From a gamma proteobacterium SS-5 (GTDB taxonomy: Bacteria > Pseudomonadota > Gammaproteobacteria > Chromatiales > Chromatiaceae), in contig CP032508.2 of NCBI GenBank assembly GCA_009497875.2, forward strand, positions 1,302,001 to 1,366,000: 64,000 nt of DNA. Direction: 5' to 3'. Under the pieces are notes generated by a model. It made no database searches, had not been told where the DNA came from, and worked only from the letters and a program-made list of their open reading frames with translations. Shown piece by piece: positions 17,043 through 25,015 of the stretch. Position 1 is the stretch's first letter, and the number at the start of each line of letters is the position of its first letter. The position numbers and the translations under genes are program-made.

Positions 17043-18578
17043 ATGCCTGCAACGAGGATTCCCATGAAGAAAATCATCGACGTCTTACGCCTCAAGTACG
17101 AGGCTCAACTCAGCCACGAGAAGATCGGTCGCGCCTGCGGCCTGTCCAAGGGGGCCGTCAGCAAGTACGTCAGCCTGGCCCAGGCCAAAGGGATCAGTTG
17201 GCCGCTGCCTGACGGGGTGGACGAAGCGCGCCTGGAGGCCCTGCTGTACCCGCCCCGTGAGGCGCCTGCCTCGCGTGCCGAGCCGGATTACTTCCAGATC
17301 CACCAGGAGCTCAAGCGCAAGGGCGTGACCCTGCAACTGCTGTGGGCCGAGTATGCCGCTGTGCATGAGGATCGGGCCTACGGCTACAGCCAATACTGCC
17401 ACCGCTACCGCCAATGGCGAGACCGGCAGAAGTGCAGCATGCGCCAACTGCACCGAGCCGGCGAGAAGGCCTTCATCGACTACTGCGGCCCGACGGTGGA
17501 TATCGTCGACCGCCACAGCGGTGAGGTCCGTTCGGCGCAGATCTTCGTCGGCGTGCTCGGGGCGTCCAGCTATACCTACGCCGAGGCGACCTACACCCAG
17601 TCCCTGCCGGACTGGATCGCGTCCCACCAGCGCATGCTGCGGTTCTTCGGTGGCGTGCCCGACCTGCTGGTGCCCGACAACCTCAAGGCGGCGGTGACCC
17701 AGGCCTGTCGCTATACGCCGACGATCAACGCCACCTACGCCGAGATGGCCGCCCACTATCGGACCGCCGTCTTGCCGGCACGGCCCTATAAGCCGAAAGA
17801 CAAGGCCAAGGCCGAGGTGGCGGTGCAGGTGGTGGAACGCTGGATTCTGGCGCGCCTGCGCCATCACACCTTCTTCTCCCTGGCCGAGCTGAATCAGGCC
17901 ATCGCCGAGTTGCTGCCCCCGCTCAACGAACGGCCGTTCCAGGGCCGTGAGGAGAGCCGCCGGGACCTGTTCGAGGCGATCGACCGGCCGGCGCTCAAAC
18001 CGCTGCCCCAGGACGATTACGTCTATGCCGAGTGGCGCAAGGCCAAGCCGGGCATCGACTACCACGTCGAAGTGGACAAGCGCCTCTACAGCGTCCCCCA
18101 CAGCCTGGTTGGTCAGACCCTGGACCTGCGCCTGACCGCCACCACGCTGGAGGTGCTGCACAAGGGCCGGCGGGTCGCCGCTCACCCACGTCACGGCCGA
18201 GGCCGCTACAGCACGCTCACCGAGCACATGCCCAAGTCCCATCAGGCCCATCGGGACTGGTCGCCGGGACGGTTCTTGAACTGGGCCCGTGACATCGGCC
18301 CCTGCACGGCGCAGGTGATCCAGCAGCAACTGGAGGGCCGCCCTCATCCCGAGCACGGCTACCGCGCCTGCCTCGGGCTGTTGCTCCTGGGGCGACGCTA
18401 CGACCGGACGCGGCTGGAGCAGGCCTGTGAGCGCGCCCTGGCGATCCGCTCGGTCACCTATCCGAGCGTGGCATCCATTCTCAAGCAAGGCCTGGATCGG
18501 CAACCCCAGGAGGCCGATGAGCCTGAGGCCGAGCTACCCGAACACGCCAATCTGCGCGGCGCCGATTACTACCACTGA
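17043..18578 (+). CDS. istA: IS21 transposase IstA
   Basis: 511 aa DDE transposase. N-terminal HTH in LSHEKIGRACGLSKGAVSKYV; integrase core with Asp in AFIDYCGPTVDI, second Asp in LLVPDNLKAAV and Glu in KAKAEVAVQVVERW; C-terminal Mu-type beta-barrel KRLYSVPHSLVG. ATG 17043 follows GGAGGAC; ATG 17067 is an alternative that still keeps the HTH. It is followed 10 nt later by istB. Confidence 0.95.
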   Translation: MPATRIPMKKIIDVLRLKYEAQLSHEKIGRACGLSKGAVSKYVSLAQAKGISWPLPDGVDEARLEALLYPPREAPASRAEPDYFQIHQELKRKGVTLQLLWAEYAAVHEDRAYGYSQYCHRYRQWRDRQKCSMRQLHRAGEKAFIDYCGPTVDIVDRHSGEVRSAQIFVGVLGASSYTYAEATYTQSLPDWIASHQRMLRFFGGVPDLLVPDNLKAAVTQACRYTPTINATYAEMAAHYRTAVLPARPYKPKDKAKAEVAVQVVERWILARLRHHTFFSLAELNQAIAELLPPLNERPFQGREESRRDLFEAIDRPALKPLPQDDYVYAEWRKAKPGIDYHVEVDKRLYSVPHSLVGQTLDLRLTATTLEVLHKGRRVAAHPRHGRGRYSTLTEHMPKSHQAHRDWSPGRFLNWARDIGPCTAQVIQQQLEGRPHPEHGYRACLGLLLLGRRYDRTRLEQACERALAIRSVTYPSVASILKQGLDRQPQEADEPEAELPEHANLRGADYYH

Positions 18579-18588
18579 GGAGTCTTTC

Positions 18589-19344
18589 ATGTTGAACCAA
18601 CAGACCACCGAACACCTGCGCGCCCTCAAGCTGACCGGCATGCTGGATGCCCTGGAACAGCAACGGGAGCAACCCGAAACCCACGATCTGGCCTTCGAGG
18701 AGCGCCTGGCGCTCTTGGTGGAGCGGGAGGTGCTGCACCGGGAGAACCGGCGCCTGGGGCGCCTGCTCAAGGCCGCCAAGTTGCGTATCCACGCCTGTGT
18801 CGAGGACATCGACTACCGCCATCCCCGCGGCTTGGAGAAGGCCCGCCTGGCGGCGCTGGCGAGCTGTGACTGGGTCCGCCAGGCCCATAACCTCTGCATC
18901 ACCGGTCCCACCGGCTGTGGCAAGACCTGGCTGGCCTGTGCCTTGGGCAATCAGGCGTGTCGGCACGGCTTGGCGGTGCGCTACCTGCGCCTGCCCACGC
19001 TGTTCGAACAGCTACGCATCGCCCACGGCGACGGCTCCTACCCGCGTCTGATGAACCAGCTGCTGAAGATGGATCTGCTGATCCTGGATGACTGGGGCAT
19101 CCAGAAGGTGACGGCCGCCCAACGGCACGACCTGATGGAGGTGATCGAGGACCGCCACGGCCGACGCTCCACGTTGATCGCCAGTCAGCTACCCGTCGAA
19201 CACTGGCATGATCTCATCGGCGAGGCGACGCTGGCAGACGCCATTCTCGACCGCCTTTTGCACGGTGCCCATCGGCTCCCACTGCGCGGCGAGTCGATGC
19301 GGAAAATGACCGCCGAGTTGACGGATCGTGACCGGTCAGCGTAA
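18589..19344 (+). CDS. istB: IS21 helper ATPase IstB
   Basis: 251 aa AAA+ ATPase of the DnaC/IstB group that assists target capture. Walker A is [15 protein letters not shown], Walker B LLILDDWGIQKV; sensor region TLIASQLPVEHWHDL and Arg-finger area AILDRLLHGAHRLPLRGESMR. Start ATG 18589 is preceded by GAGG within the istA stop region. Confidence 0.95.
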   Translation: MLNQQTTEHLRALKLTGMLDALEQQREQPETHDLAFEERLALLVEREVLHRENRRLGRLLKAAKLRIHACVEDIDYRHPRGLEKARLAALASCDWVRQAHNLCITGPTGCGKTWLACALGNQACRHGLAVRYLRLPTLFEQLRIAHGDGSYPRLMNQLLKMDLLILDDWGIQKVTAAQRHDLMEVIEDRHGRRSTLIASQLPVEHWHDLIGEATLADAILDRLLHGAHRLPLRGESMRKMTAELTDRDRSA

Positions 19345-20372
19345 AAAACCCACACCAGTGCGGGACCGATGAGCCAGTCGGTCACGATCACCGGAATCAA
19401 CGGTCATCTTCGGCGGAATGCGCACTGCTCTCGCGGTTACGCAGCAATGCGGTGCTGTACGCGCGTCCGGCACCGGGGCAAGCGACAGGTCGAGGGCGGC
19501 CCCGGCGCTATGGTGCGAAGCTGGGCTCGGTGTCGGAACTGGCCCGGCGGTTGCGCGATCAGGCGACTCCTCTGAAGGTGTTTCTCTACGGCCGCCACCG
19601 GGAGGTGCTGGCGGTTGAGACGGTGGTGATGCACCGGCGCCTCAAGTGCCCGGTGCGGGTGGTCTGGGTGTTTCGCCAAACCCGCTTTGTGGCCTTCTTC
19701 AGTACGGATTTGCGCCTGAGCCCGGAACAGATCATTGAATACTACGGGGCCCGCTGGAAGATCGAGTCGGGGTTCAAGGAGATCAAGCAGGAGCTGGGCA
19801 GCACGAGTTGTCAGGCTCGCACGGCTGATGCGGTGACCAATCATTTGCAGTTTTGCCTGATGGCCGCTACGCTGACATGGATTTACGCGGATCGGATCGT
19901 TCCCGATCCACAGCGCCGCCATGTGGTTAAGGGGCGCGCCAGTTTTGCCTTTTCCGATGTGCGCCGATTGATCGCCGATGCCGCACTGGACCCGGATTTC
20001 ATGCGACTTTGGCCCGGTGAGCGCAAAGCGCCGAAAAATGGATTCGCCGCCCTGTTGCTACGGCTTGTGGCATGAGGCTGGCAGGGTTCAAAAGCGCGAA
20101 ACTTCAGTTGCATTATTGATGTGCTTGAAATTCCATGTCAATAAAAAATCAACGTTCTGAATAGTTGCTATGGCAATATGTAAAGCATCTTCGATACTTG
20201 TTCTTGGAACAGCATTTCTTAAATTCAAAGATATTCTATTACTGTACCAATCCCCGAACTCTTCCTTTATAAGTTTCTTGATCTTTGATTCCTGAGTGTT
20301 TTGATAGTTGATAGACTTTTTGTTTATGTAGGCAAGAAAAAGATCTGACAAAAAAGTTTCGAATGCCACATA

Positions 20373-21458
20373 TTAATTGTTGCATAAGTAATGGCAGTAT
20401 ATAATTGGCTGCATGAGCACACAGATCGAAATACGTGAACAGCGCCGTAGGGAGGTGGTCGAGGCCATCGTGTTGAGGCAAGAGCCTGTGCATTTAGTGC
20501 AGCGAATTTACAATGTGCCGGAACGCTCCGTGTTTAACTGGCTGTCTCTGTATCGCAGTGGTGGCTGGGATGCGTTACGTGAGGGAGCGCGCAGTGGCCG
20601 TCCGCGCAAACTGTCAACGGAAGACATGCGCTGGGTCTATTACGCGGTAACCCTGGGAAACCCGCAGCAGTACCAGTTCGATTTCTGCCTGTGGACACTC
20701 AATGCCTTACGGACGCTGATCGAAAAGGAACGCAAGGTCAAACTGAGCAAGAGCGCCGTCAGTCGTCTGCTGAGGCATTTGGGCCTCAGCCCGCAGCGCC
20801 CCATCTACAAGTCCTACCAGCAAGACCCGCGCAAGATCGACCGCTACCTCAAGGAAACCTTTCCCGAGGCCGTGGCACAGGCGCAGCGCCTTGGCGCGGC
20901 CATCTTCTTCGTGGATGAGGCTGCAGTGCGCAGTGATGCCCATCGCGGCCTGACCTGGGGCAAGATCGGCCAAACGCCCGTGGTGAAGAACAGCGGTGGC
21001 CGCTTTGGTCTGAAGGTGATCAGCGCGGTCTCGCCTCGCGGCGACATGCGTTTCAGCTTTATCGAAGACAAAATGAACTCGACGAAATTTATCGCCTTCC
21101 TGAAAAAGCTGCACCGTGATGCCGGCCAGCCGATCTTGGTCATTACCGACAATGCCCGCTATCACCACAGCAAGGAAACGCAGCGATTCATCGCTGAACA
21201 GGAGGGCAAGATACTGCTGGCTTTCCTGCCCGCATATTCCCCGGAGCTCAATCCCGATGAGCAGGTGTGGAACCATGCCAAGCGACGCTTGAGCCAACTT
21301 TCAATATTCAACCTGCGCGATATGAAGCGGCACCTGACGTCCATACTGCGCTCTATCCAGAAGCAGGGCTCGCTCATTCGCAGTTTCTTCAGAATGGACA
21401 GCACCCGGTATATATTGGAAGCCTTGGGATAAACTGCCAATACTTTTGCAACGATTAA
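20373..21458 (+). mobile_element. IS630-family insertion sequence
   Basis: Imperfect terminal inverted repeats TTAATTGTTGCATAAGTAAT (left) and, inverted on the right, TTAATCGTTGCAAAAGTATT, both followed by GGCAGT. A TA dinucleotide flanks each side (20371-20372 and 21459-21460), as expected for the TA-specific IS630/Tc1 group. It carries one intact transposase gene. Its insertion disrupts the leftmost cassette gene of the integron. Confidence 0.9.
20413..21432 (+). CDS. IS630-family transposase
   Basis: 339 aa, uninterrupted. N-terminal winged-HTH/homeodomain-like region (PERSVFNWLSLYRSGGWDAL, KLSKSAVSRLLRHLGLS). DDE catalytic residues: Asp in AIFFVDEAAVRSD, Asp in ILVITDNARYHHSKE, Glu in YSPELNPDEQVWNHAKRRL. 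Many IS630 elements need a frameshift to make transposase; this one does not. Confidence 0.93.
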   Translation: MSTQIEIREQRRREVVEAIVLRQEPVHLVQRIYNVPERSVFNWLSLYRSGGWDALREGARSGRPRKLSTEDMRWVYYAVTLGNPQQYQFDFCLWTLNALRTLIEKERKVKLSKSAVSRLLRHLGLSPQRPIYKSYQQDPRKIDRYLKETFPEAVAQAQRLGAAIFFVDEAAVRSDAHRGLTWGKIGQTPVVKNSGGRFGLKVISAVSPRGDMRFSFIEDKMNSTKFIAFLKKLHRDAGQPILVITDNARYHHSKETQRFIAEQEGKILLAFLPAYSPELNPDEQVWNHAKRRLSQLSIFNLRDMKRHLTSILRSIQKQGSLIRSFFRMDSTRYILEALG

Positions 21459-21627
21459 TATGAATTCAGGAACACCAATTCAGAAAGTGTTGTGAGGTTC
21501 TTTTGTTCATGAGGGCTACCGGCAAACCCCATGGAAGCATCACGATAAAAGGCCACAAGAGAGTCTGCCTCTTGTTGATATATTCTCCGGATTTCGTTGG
21601 GTCGTTTCTTATTCATTCTCTATATGC

Positions 21628-21700
21628 ACATAACGCCAGCAATAACCGGCGCAATTGGAGCGCAGCGGAAATTGCGTCCGGGTTGATTGCATTGTTAGGG
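21628..21700 (-). other. attC A (recombination site of the toxin-antitoxin cassette)
   Basis: On the minus strand: R'' CCCTAAC (21700-21694), an imperfect stem with long complementary arms, then the R' position GTTATGT (21634-21628). R'' is exactly complementary to GTTAGGG at the 5' end of the same cassette (attC B side). 73 nt. Cleavage between G21634 and the following TT sets the cassette edge. Confidence 0.85.
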
Positions 21701-21715
21701 CTCGCGGACTAATAT

Positions 21716-21732
21716 GTACGGCATTACCGTAC
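21716..21732. promoter_or_regulatory. palindromic operator of the yefM-yoeB-like cassette
   Basis: GTACGG CATTA CCGTAC, a 6-bp-arm palindrome 19 nt upstream of the GTG start. YefM-type antitoxins bind palindromes with a GTAC-like core; binding here is inferred. Confidence 0.6.
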
Positions 21733-21750
21733 GTAATTGAGGATGCAACA

Positions 21751-22023
21751 GTGGACACCGTAAGCGTCAACCATTTCCGAGATAAGCTAAAAAGTTTTAT
21801 AGAACAAGTAATTAGCACACATGCGCCCATTAAGGTAACCCGCAGAAATGGTAAGGATTTTGTCGTTATTAGCGCAGAAGACTGGGAACGTGAGCAGGAA
21901 ACCTTTTTTGTGCTCCAAAATTCTAGTTTGATGAAACAGATCGCCGAATCAGCCCGCACGCATGCGGAACGCTCCGGGTACACGCCAACGGATGAGGAAA
22001 CTAATGAGATCCTTGGTGTTTGA
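21751..22023 (+). CDS. yefM: YefM/Phd-family antitoxin in an integron cassette
   Basis: 90 aa from GTG 21751, chosen because GAGGA sits 7 nt upstream and VDTVSVNHFRDKLKSFIEQV is the Phd/YefM start; no in-frame ATG is near. KVTRRNGKDFVVISAEDWE is the conserved DNA-binding/dimer part. The C-terminal tail would bind the toxin. The gene reads opposite to the array direction and has its own operator-promoter, as integron toxin-antitoxin cassettes usually do. It overlaps the toxin gene by 20 nt. Confidence 0.9.
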   Translation: MDTVSVNHFRDKLKSFIEQVISTHAPIKVTRRNGKDFVVISAEDWEREQETFFVLQNSSLMKQIAESARTHAERSGYTPTDEETNEILGV

Positions 22024-22279
22024 AGGTAATACATGGGCCATCTATGAAGAACTTAGAACGCGCGATAAACGGTTGCACAAAGCGCTTTGTGTCATCTTGA
22101 AGGAAATGCTCCGCAATGATCCGGCCACCGGAACAGGTAAACCTGAGGCCCTTCGCCAAAACCTGTCAGGTTTTTGGTCGCGCCGACTTAGCCAGAAGGA
22201 CCGTGTAATATACAAATTCGACGACCAATACATATATATTTTCGCTATCGGTGGGCACTACGATCAGTTCAAGCCCTAA
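22004..22279 (+). CDS. yoeB: YoeB/Txe-family mRNA interferase toxin
   Basis: 91 aa. WAIYEELRTRDKRLHKALCVIL and MLRNDPATGTGKPEALRQNLSGFWSRRLSQKDRVIYK are textbook YoeB motifs, ending with ...YIFAIGGHYDQF, where the catalytic His is present. YoeB cuts mRNA in the ribosomal A site. ATG 22004 lies inside the antitoxin frame. Its TAA lies in the R-box of attC B, so gene and recombination site are interlocked. Confidence 0.93.
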   Translation: MRSLVFEGNTWAIYEELRTRDKRLHKALCVILKEMLRNDPATGTGKPEALRQNLSGFWSRRLSQKDRVIYKFDDQYIYIFAIGGHYDQFKP

Positions 22280-22336
22280 CGTGCGAGCTTAAGGGCGCGC
22301 CGCTTGCGGCGCGTCCCTTGGAGCGTAATGTTAGGC
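22274..22336 (-). other. attC B
   Basis: 63 nt. Minus strand R'' GCCTAAC (22336-22330), paired GCGC-rich arms around TTGCGG, R' GTTAGGG (22280-22274). R'' matches exactly the GTTAGGC start of the DUF2628-pilin cassette at attC C. This site terminates that cassette. Confidence 0.92.
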
Positions 22337-22343
22337 ATCGGTG

Positions 22344-23304
22344 TCATTGTTGCTGCCGACACTGGCGCGGCAAATACTTGTCTGGTATCTCTTGGCTCAT
22401 ACACTTCCAAGTAATTTGGTTATTTGTATCAAGTGATGGCACCAGTAGCAGTTCTTGGCCTTTAATAGGAGCGGTAGCCATCGTAATGCTCACAATCCCA
22501 TTTTGACTATCGACAGCAATGTTCTTCACTGAGGAGGGAAGTGATGCTGTAAAGCCAGCTACATCCAAACTACTCGGAACTGATTGATGCTGGTAATAAT
22601 ATTGAGCGATGGATTCGGCTGCGGAATTACCGACATAAGCAGCTTCTGCAAGACGAGCGCGTGTTGTGTAGTCTTGATATGCGGGAATAGCAATTGCGGC
22701 CAAGATGCCGATAATGGCAATAAAAGCTAATACAAGAACGATAATTAGAGCTACGTTGCTTGTGCCACCTTTTCCAGAAAGCTCCCCGAGCTGTCTTTGC
22801 ATGTCGTGAGACGACGCTTTAGCCTCTATGATCTTTTTATTGCAATGTTGGTAATACAAGGTATTCGCGTATAAAGGGGGGGAGCAAGAATATACCTGCC
22901 AAATATAAGAGATATCCAAAACCAATCACCGCATCCGCAGCGTTACCAGCCATCGCACCAATAATTCCTAGTGGAATCATTACAAGATAAGGCAAGAAGA
23001 AATATATGAGCGCATTGCGCCACATCTTTCTATAGAGGAGCCAGTAAAACGTTATAAAGAAGGCTGGCCAATGCCATGAAACCCCTGTCTTTCCATCGTT
23101 CTCAAAATGCTGAAAAATACGTAAGTAATAACTTTGATTCTTAGGGCCTATCGCGGCTTTATAAAACTCTTCCGGATTCCCTGACACTTTTGTCCCTGCA
23201 TGCGCGTTAGGTGCTTCTTGACCAATTTGAGGCAGGGTAAAACCACAGCCTGAACAAAATTTCGCAGAAATATCGCTTGAGTTACCGCATTGTGGGCAAA
23301 ACAC
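22344..23304 (-). pseudogene. zinc-ribbon/DUF2628-pilin fusion, frameshifted at a G7 tract
   Basis: Cassette gene reading left from ATG 23304. Frame 1 gives a zinc ribbon (FCPQCGN...FCSGCGF), then the DUF2628 membrane region (WPAFFITFYWLLYRKMWRNA and further TM segments). At 22876-22882 a run of seven G (C on the coding strand) shifts the frame. Deleting one base continues as LLPPLYANTLYYQHCNKKI into a type IV pilin-like segment (GILAAIAIPAYQDYTTRARL) and a soluble end, stop near 22344. The combined architecture would be about 320 aa. Phase variation, fixed mutation and read error are all possible. Confidence 0.8.
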
Positions 23305-23342
23305 ATTTTTCTCCTTGCTATTTGTAGAGTGCCGTGTTCTCG

Positions 23343-23429
23343 CGGCCTAACGTCTAGGGTAACCTGCCCACCAAAGCGGTAAGCCGATAGGCGCACCGCT
23401 TTGGTGGGTCAGGTTGACCCACATGTTAG
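23343..23429 (-). other. attC C
   Basis: 87 nt. Minus strand R'' AGCTAAC (23429-23423), long arms (GGGTCAACCTGACCCACC and partner), R' GTTAGGC (23349-23343). R'' differs at one position from the complement of its cassette start GTTAGCC. It closes the ORF-less repeat cassette. Confidence 0.88.
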
Positions 23430-23844
23430 CTGCGCATTCATAGAGTTTGACATTAACCCCTGGGGTTGTCGTATACCACCAGTTTTCGACGACTTTGAAT
23501 GAAAATATGAGCCGTGGTTTGGCCGTAGCTTTGCCTATGCGATGCTCAGCTCTTTGAATACTTCAAACCAACTTGATACGGGGCGAAGGCCAAACCACAC
23601 TGCGCTTTGATGGCGACGAACCTTGGATCACGACGATTCGGCATGAGATCATAGGTTTTGGCTTGGCCGTAGCAATTCTATTGCGTAACTCCACACCTTG
23701 AAAAATCAACATCAGCCTGATGCGGGGCGAAGGCCAAGCCACACAGCAACTTAGAGACGACGCCTTTGGATCGCAAATCTAATGGTTCCAAATTCCGGTT
23801 GTATTACCTTTCGCTTGCCCGTACTGTATTTTTCTAGCGGCTAA
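23349..23844 (-). other. ORF-less integron cassette with two 144-nt tandem units (candidate ncRNA)
   Basis: A 496-bp cassette bounded by attC C and D, with no convincing ORF on either strand. It has two related 83-nt segments at 23515-23597 and 23659-23741, exactly 144 nt apart. Each is bounded by a 10-bp perfect inverted repeat: TGGTTTGGCC/GGCCAAACCA in the first and TGGCTTGGCC/GGCCAAGCCA in the second. The T-A pair in one copy is C-G in the other, a compensatory change. Spacer and flanks are also similar (CGACG, CCTTGGATC). A structured RNA is a reasonable reading, but a decayed coding repeat is not excluded. Confidence 0.6.
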
Positions 23845-23919
23845 CGCCAGCCATAACCGGACCCAAAAAGCGAAGCGCAGCGTAGCTTTTTGGGGTCCGA
23901 GTTTATGGCATTGTTAGGC
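23839..23919 (-). other. attC D
   Basis: 81 nt. Minus strand R'' GCCTAAC (23919-23913), arms CATAAAC...GGTTATG and ACCCCAAAAAGC...GCTTTTTGGGT, R' GTTAGCC (23845-23839). R'' is an exact complement of the GTTAGGC at the ankyrin cassette's 5' end, and the ankyrin stop codon TAA is within R''. Confidence 0.94.
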
Positions 23920-24312
23920 GCAATCATCGCAATTATTTTTAACTTGCTCTTCAAGAATTTCAATTTCTTCTGATAAGCGCCTCATATGCCGATTATGTTT
24001 TTCTCGATCATATTTACCCTCTACGTCTTCAGGTGTGGCAATACCACCATGCATTTTTAAGTAGTCCACAATCATTTGGTGACCTTCATCGATTGCCACA
24101 TCTAAAGGCGTAAAATCATATTCTCCACGTTGATTTACTTCAATTCCATTTTCAACCAAAAGTTTTGCTGCTTCATAATCCCCCCAATAACACACGCAAT
24201 GAAGAGCATTATCTCCAAGTTCGTTTACGTCGTTGATGGTATCGAATTTGACGTATCCATGATCTGGCGTGCTCTGGACTTTCATTAGTAATTTTCGCAG
24301 CTCTTCATTCAT
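23914..24312 (-). CDS. ankyrin-repeat protein in an integron cassette
   Basis: 132 aa from ATG 24312; the ATG at 24336 lies inside attC E and is rejected. Two to three ankyrin units are visible: LGDNALHCVCYWGDYEAAKLLVENGIEVN, then DFTPLDVAIDEGHQMIVDYLKMHG. A charged helical tail (HMRRLSEEIEILEEQVKNN) and CDDC end it. Function unknown; ankyrins mediate protein contacts. The TAA lies in the attC D R'' box. It is more AT-rich than core genes, as cassettes commonly are. Confidence 0.8.
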   Translation of the reverse strand: MNEELRKLLMKVQSTPDHGYVKFDTINDVNELGDNALHCVCYWGDYEAAKLLVENGIEVNQRGEYDFTPLDVAIDEGHQMIVDYLKMHGGIATPEDVEGKYDREKHNRHMRRLSEEIEILEEQVKNNCDDCA

Positions 24313-24320
24313 CTTGATGC

Positions 24321-24382
24321 GCCTAACGCCAACCATCAGCGGCGCGCGCCTTTGGCGCGTCCGCTGGATGGTTTTGTTAGCC
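24321..24382 (-). other. attC E
   Basis: 62 nt. Minus strand R'' GGCTAAC (24382-24376), arms AACCATCCAGCGGACGCGCC and partner, R' GTTAGGC (24327-24321). R'' is exactly complementary to the CBASS cassette start GTTAGCC; the SLATT gene's TAA is inside R''. Confidence 0.95.
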
Positions 24383-25015
24383 TCTTTTCAATTCTTTAGG
24401 CAAAAAAGCATCAATTTCATCATCTGAGAATGTCATATCCTCATTGTGTTTTAAGGCTTCTTGAGCTTTTCTGTACGCTTGAAAGGTCGTGCTTGGTGCG
24501 CCGACATAAACAGCGTGCAATTCCTCAACCAACGAATCACGCTCTTCTTGCAATGCCTCTAGAGGCTTCTCTCCAATAGCTAAGTCTGTAATCAAAGACA
24601 GGTATTTCTCTCGAATGAGCCATATGTCATTTGCGGATTGTTTATGCTTCTGTGCAAGTTCGCCTAGGTCATAATTCTTCGTATATGCATTTAATACAAG
24701 AAGACTCGTTGACACTAACACCCCGAACCCTGCACCAACTTCGCCCGCACCAAAAAATGCGGATACAAATCCGCCGGTTGTTATTGCTGATAAAACTATT
24801 TGCCATATTTTGATCGTAGAAAGGCGATCAAGAAGGATGTCTGCGCACTTCTCATGCGTTTTGTGTGAGTATACAACTTTACCAAATGACTCTCTGAGCT
24901 GGCCTTCAAGCACTCTTCGAGACTCTGGGGAGTCATTAGTCTGGGAATGACGTTCCAAAGATTTCTCTCCATTTCTGTTTCGCAGACCACTCCTTTTTAG
25001 GAGTGGCCGTTTCAT
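24377..25015 (-). CDS. SLATT-domain two-TM effector of a CBASS-like operon
   Basis: 212 aa from ATG 25015, which overlaps the CD-NTase gene by 80 nt; GTG 24913 (178 aa), 22 nt after the CD-NTase stop, is an alternative. The core is the SLATT domain (SMODS- and SLOG-associated two-TM effector): LEGQLRESFGKVVYSHKTHEKCADILL, then TM1 IKIWQIVLSAITTGGFVSAFF and TM2 GAGFGVLVSTSLLVLNAY, then a helical cytoplasmic part with SANDIWLIREKYLSLITDL. Such effectors are thought to form membrane pores after sensing the cyclic nucleotide made by the partner enzyme. Its stop is in attC E. Confidence 0.85.
   Translation of the reverse strand: MKRPLLKRSGLRNRNGEKSLERHSQTNDSPESRRVLEGQLRESFGKVVYSHKTHEKCADILLDRLSTIKIWQIVLSAITTGGFVSAFFGAGEVGAGFGVLVSTSLLVLNAYTKNYDLGELAQKHKQSANDIWLIREKYLSLITDLAIGEKPLEALQEERDSLVEELHAVYVGAPSTTFQAYRKAQEALKHNEDMTFSDDEIDAFLPKELKRG

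Larger units (their letters stand above)
16812..19424 (+). mobile_element. complete IS21-family insertion sequence (2613 bp)
   Basis: The left end TGCGTATTCCGCCCCATCG and the inverted right end TGCGCATTCCGCCGAAGA share TGCG-ATTCCGCC, and both start TG/CA as IS21 elements do. Inside each end there are several GTGACCG/ATTCCG sub-repeats (16830-16885 and 19376-19410), the multiple transposase-binding sites typical of the family. It is flanked by the 5-bp direct duplication CTGCT (16807-16811 and 19425-19429). It carries istA and istB in order. Both genes look intact. Confidence 0.96.
16661..20095 (+). mobile_element. IS4-superfamily element remnant, split by IS21
   Basis: The transposase frame runs 16657-16811, is interrupted by an IS21, and resumes at 19430-20075. 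Joined across one CTGCT it reads through without a shift: VLVVTDSWFGNQGLYRPL...FDLLSRLRSNAVLYARP...GRPRRYG...YYGARWKIESGFKEIKQELG. The DSWFG Asp and the Y-(2)-R-(3)-E-(6)-K signature place it in the IS4-like DDE group. The N-terminal third is missing, so it was already truncated at vapC. The right border is near 20080-20095; terminal repeats were not identified. Confidence 0.85.
20088..21616 (-). pseudogene. HEPN/PIN-like integron cassette gene split by IS630
   Basis: The left-reading gene starts at ATG 21616, 12 nt past attC A, and runs to 21461, where an IS630 sits. Removing the element and one TA joins it in frame with 20372-20088, giving 146 aa. The N-terminal part (SLVAFYRDASMGFAG, AFETFLSDLFLAYINKK) looks helical and HEPN-like, at low confidence. 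The last ~45 residues (SIEDALHIAIATIQNVDFLLTWNFKHINNA) are a PIN-domain C-terminus. The true C-terminus and the attC of this cassette are lost where the IS4-like element abuts. Confidence 0.6.

Noticed and set aside
17085-18503. 472-codon minus-strand frame
   Set aside because: Antisense shadow of istA.
24313-24336. Ankyrin start at 24336
   Set aside because: Lies inside attC E; ATG 24312 is outside it and gives a normal start.
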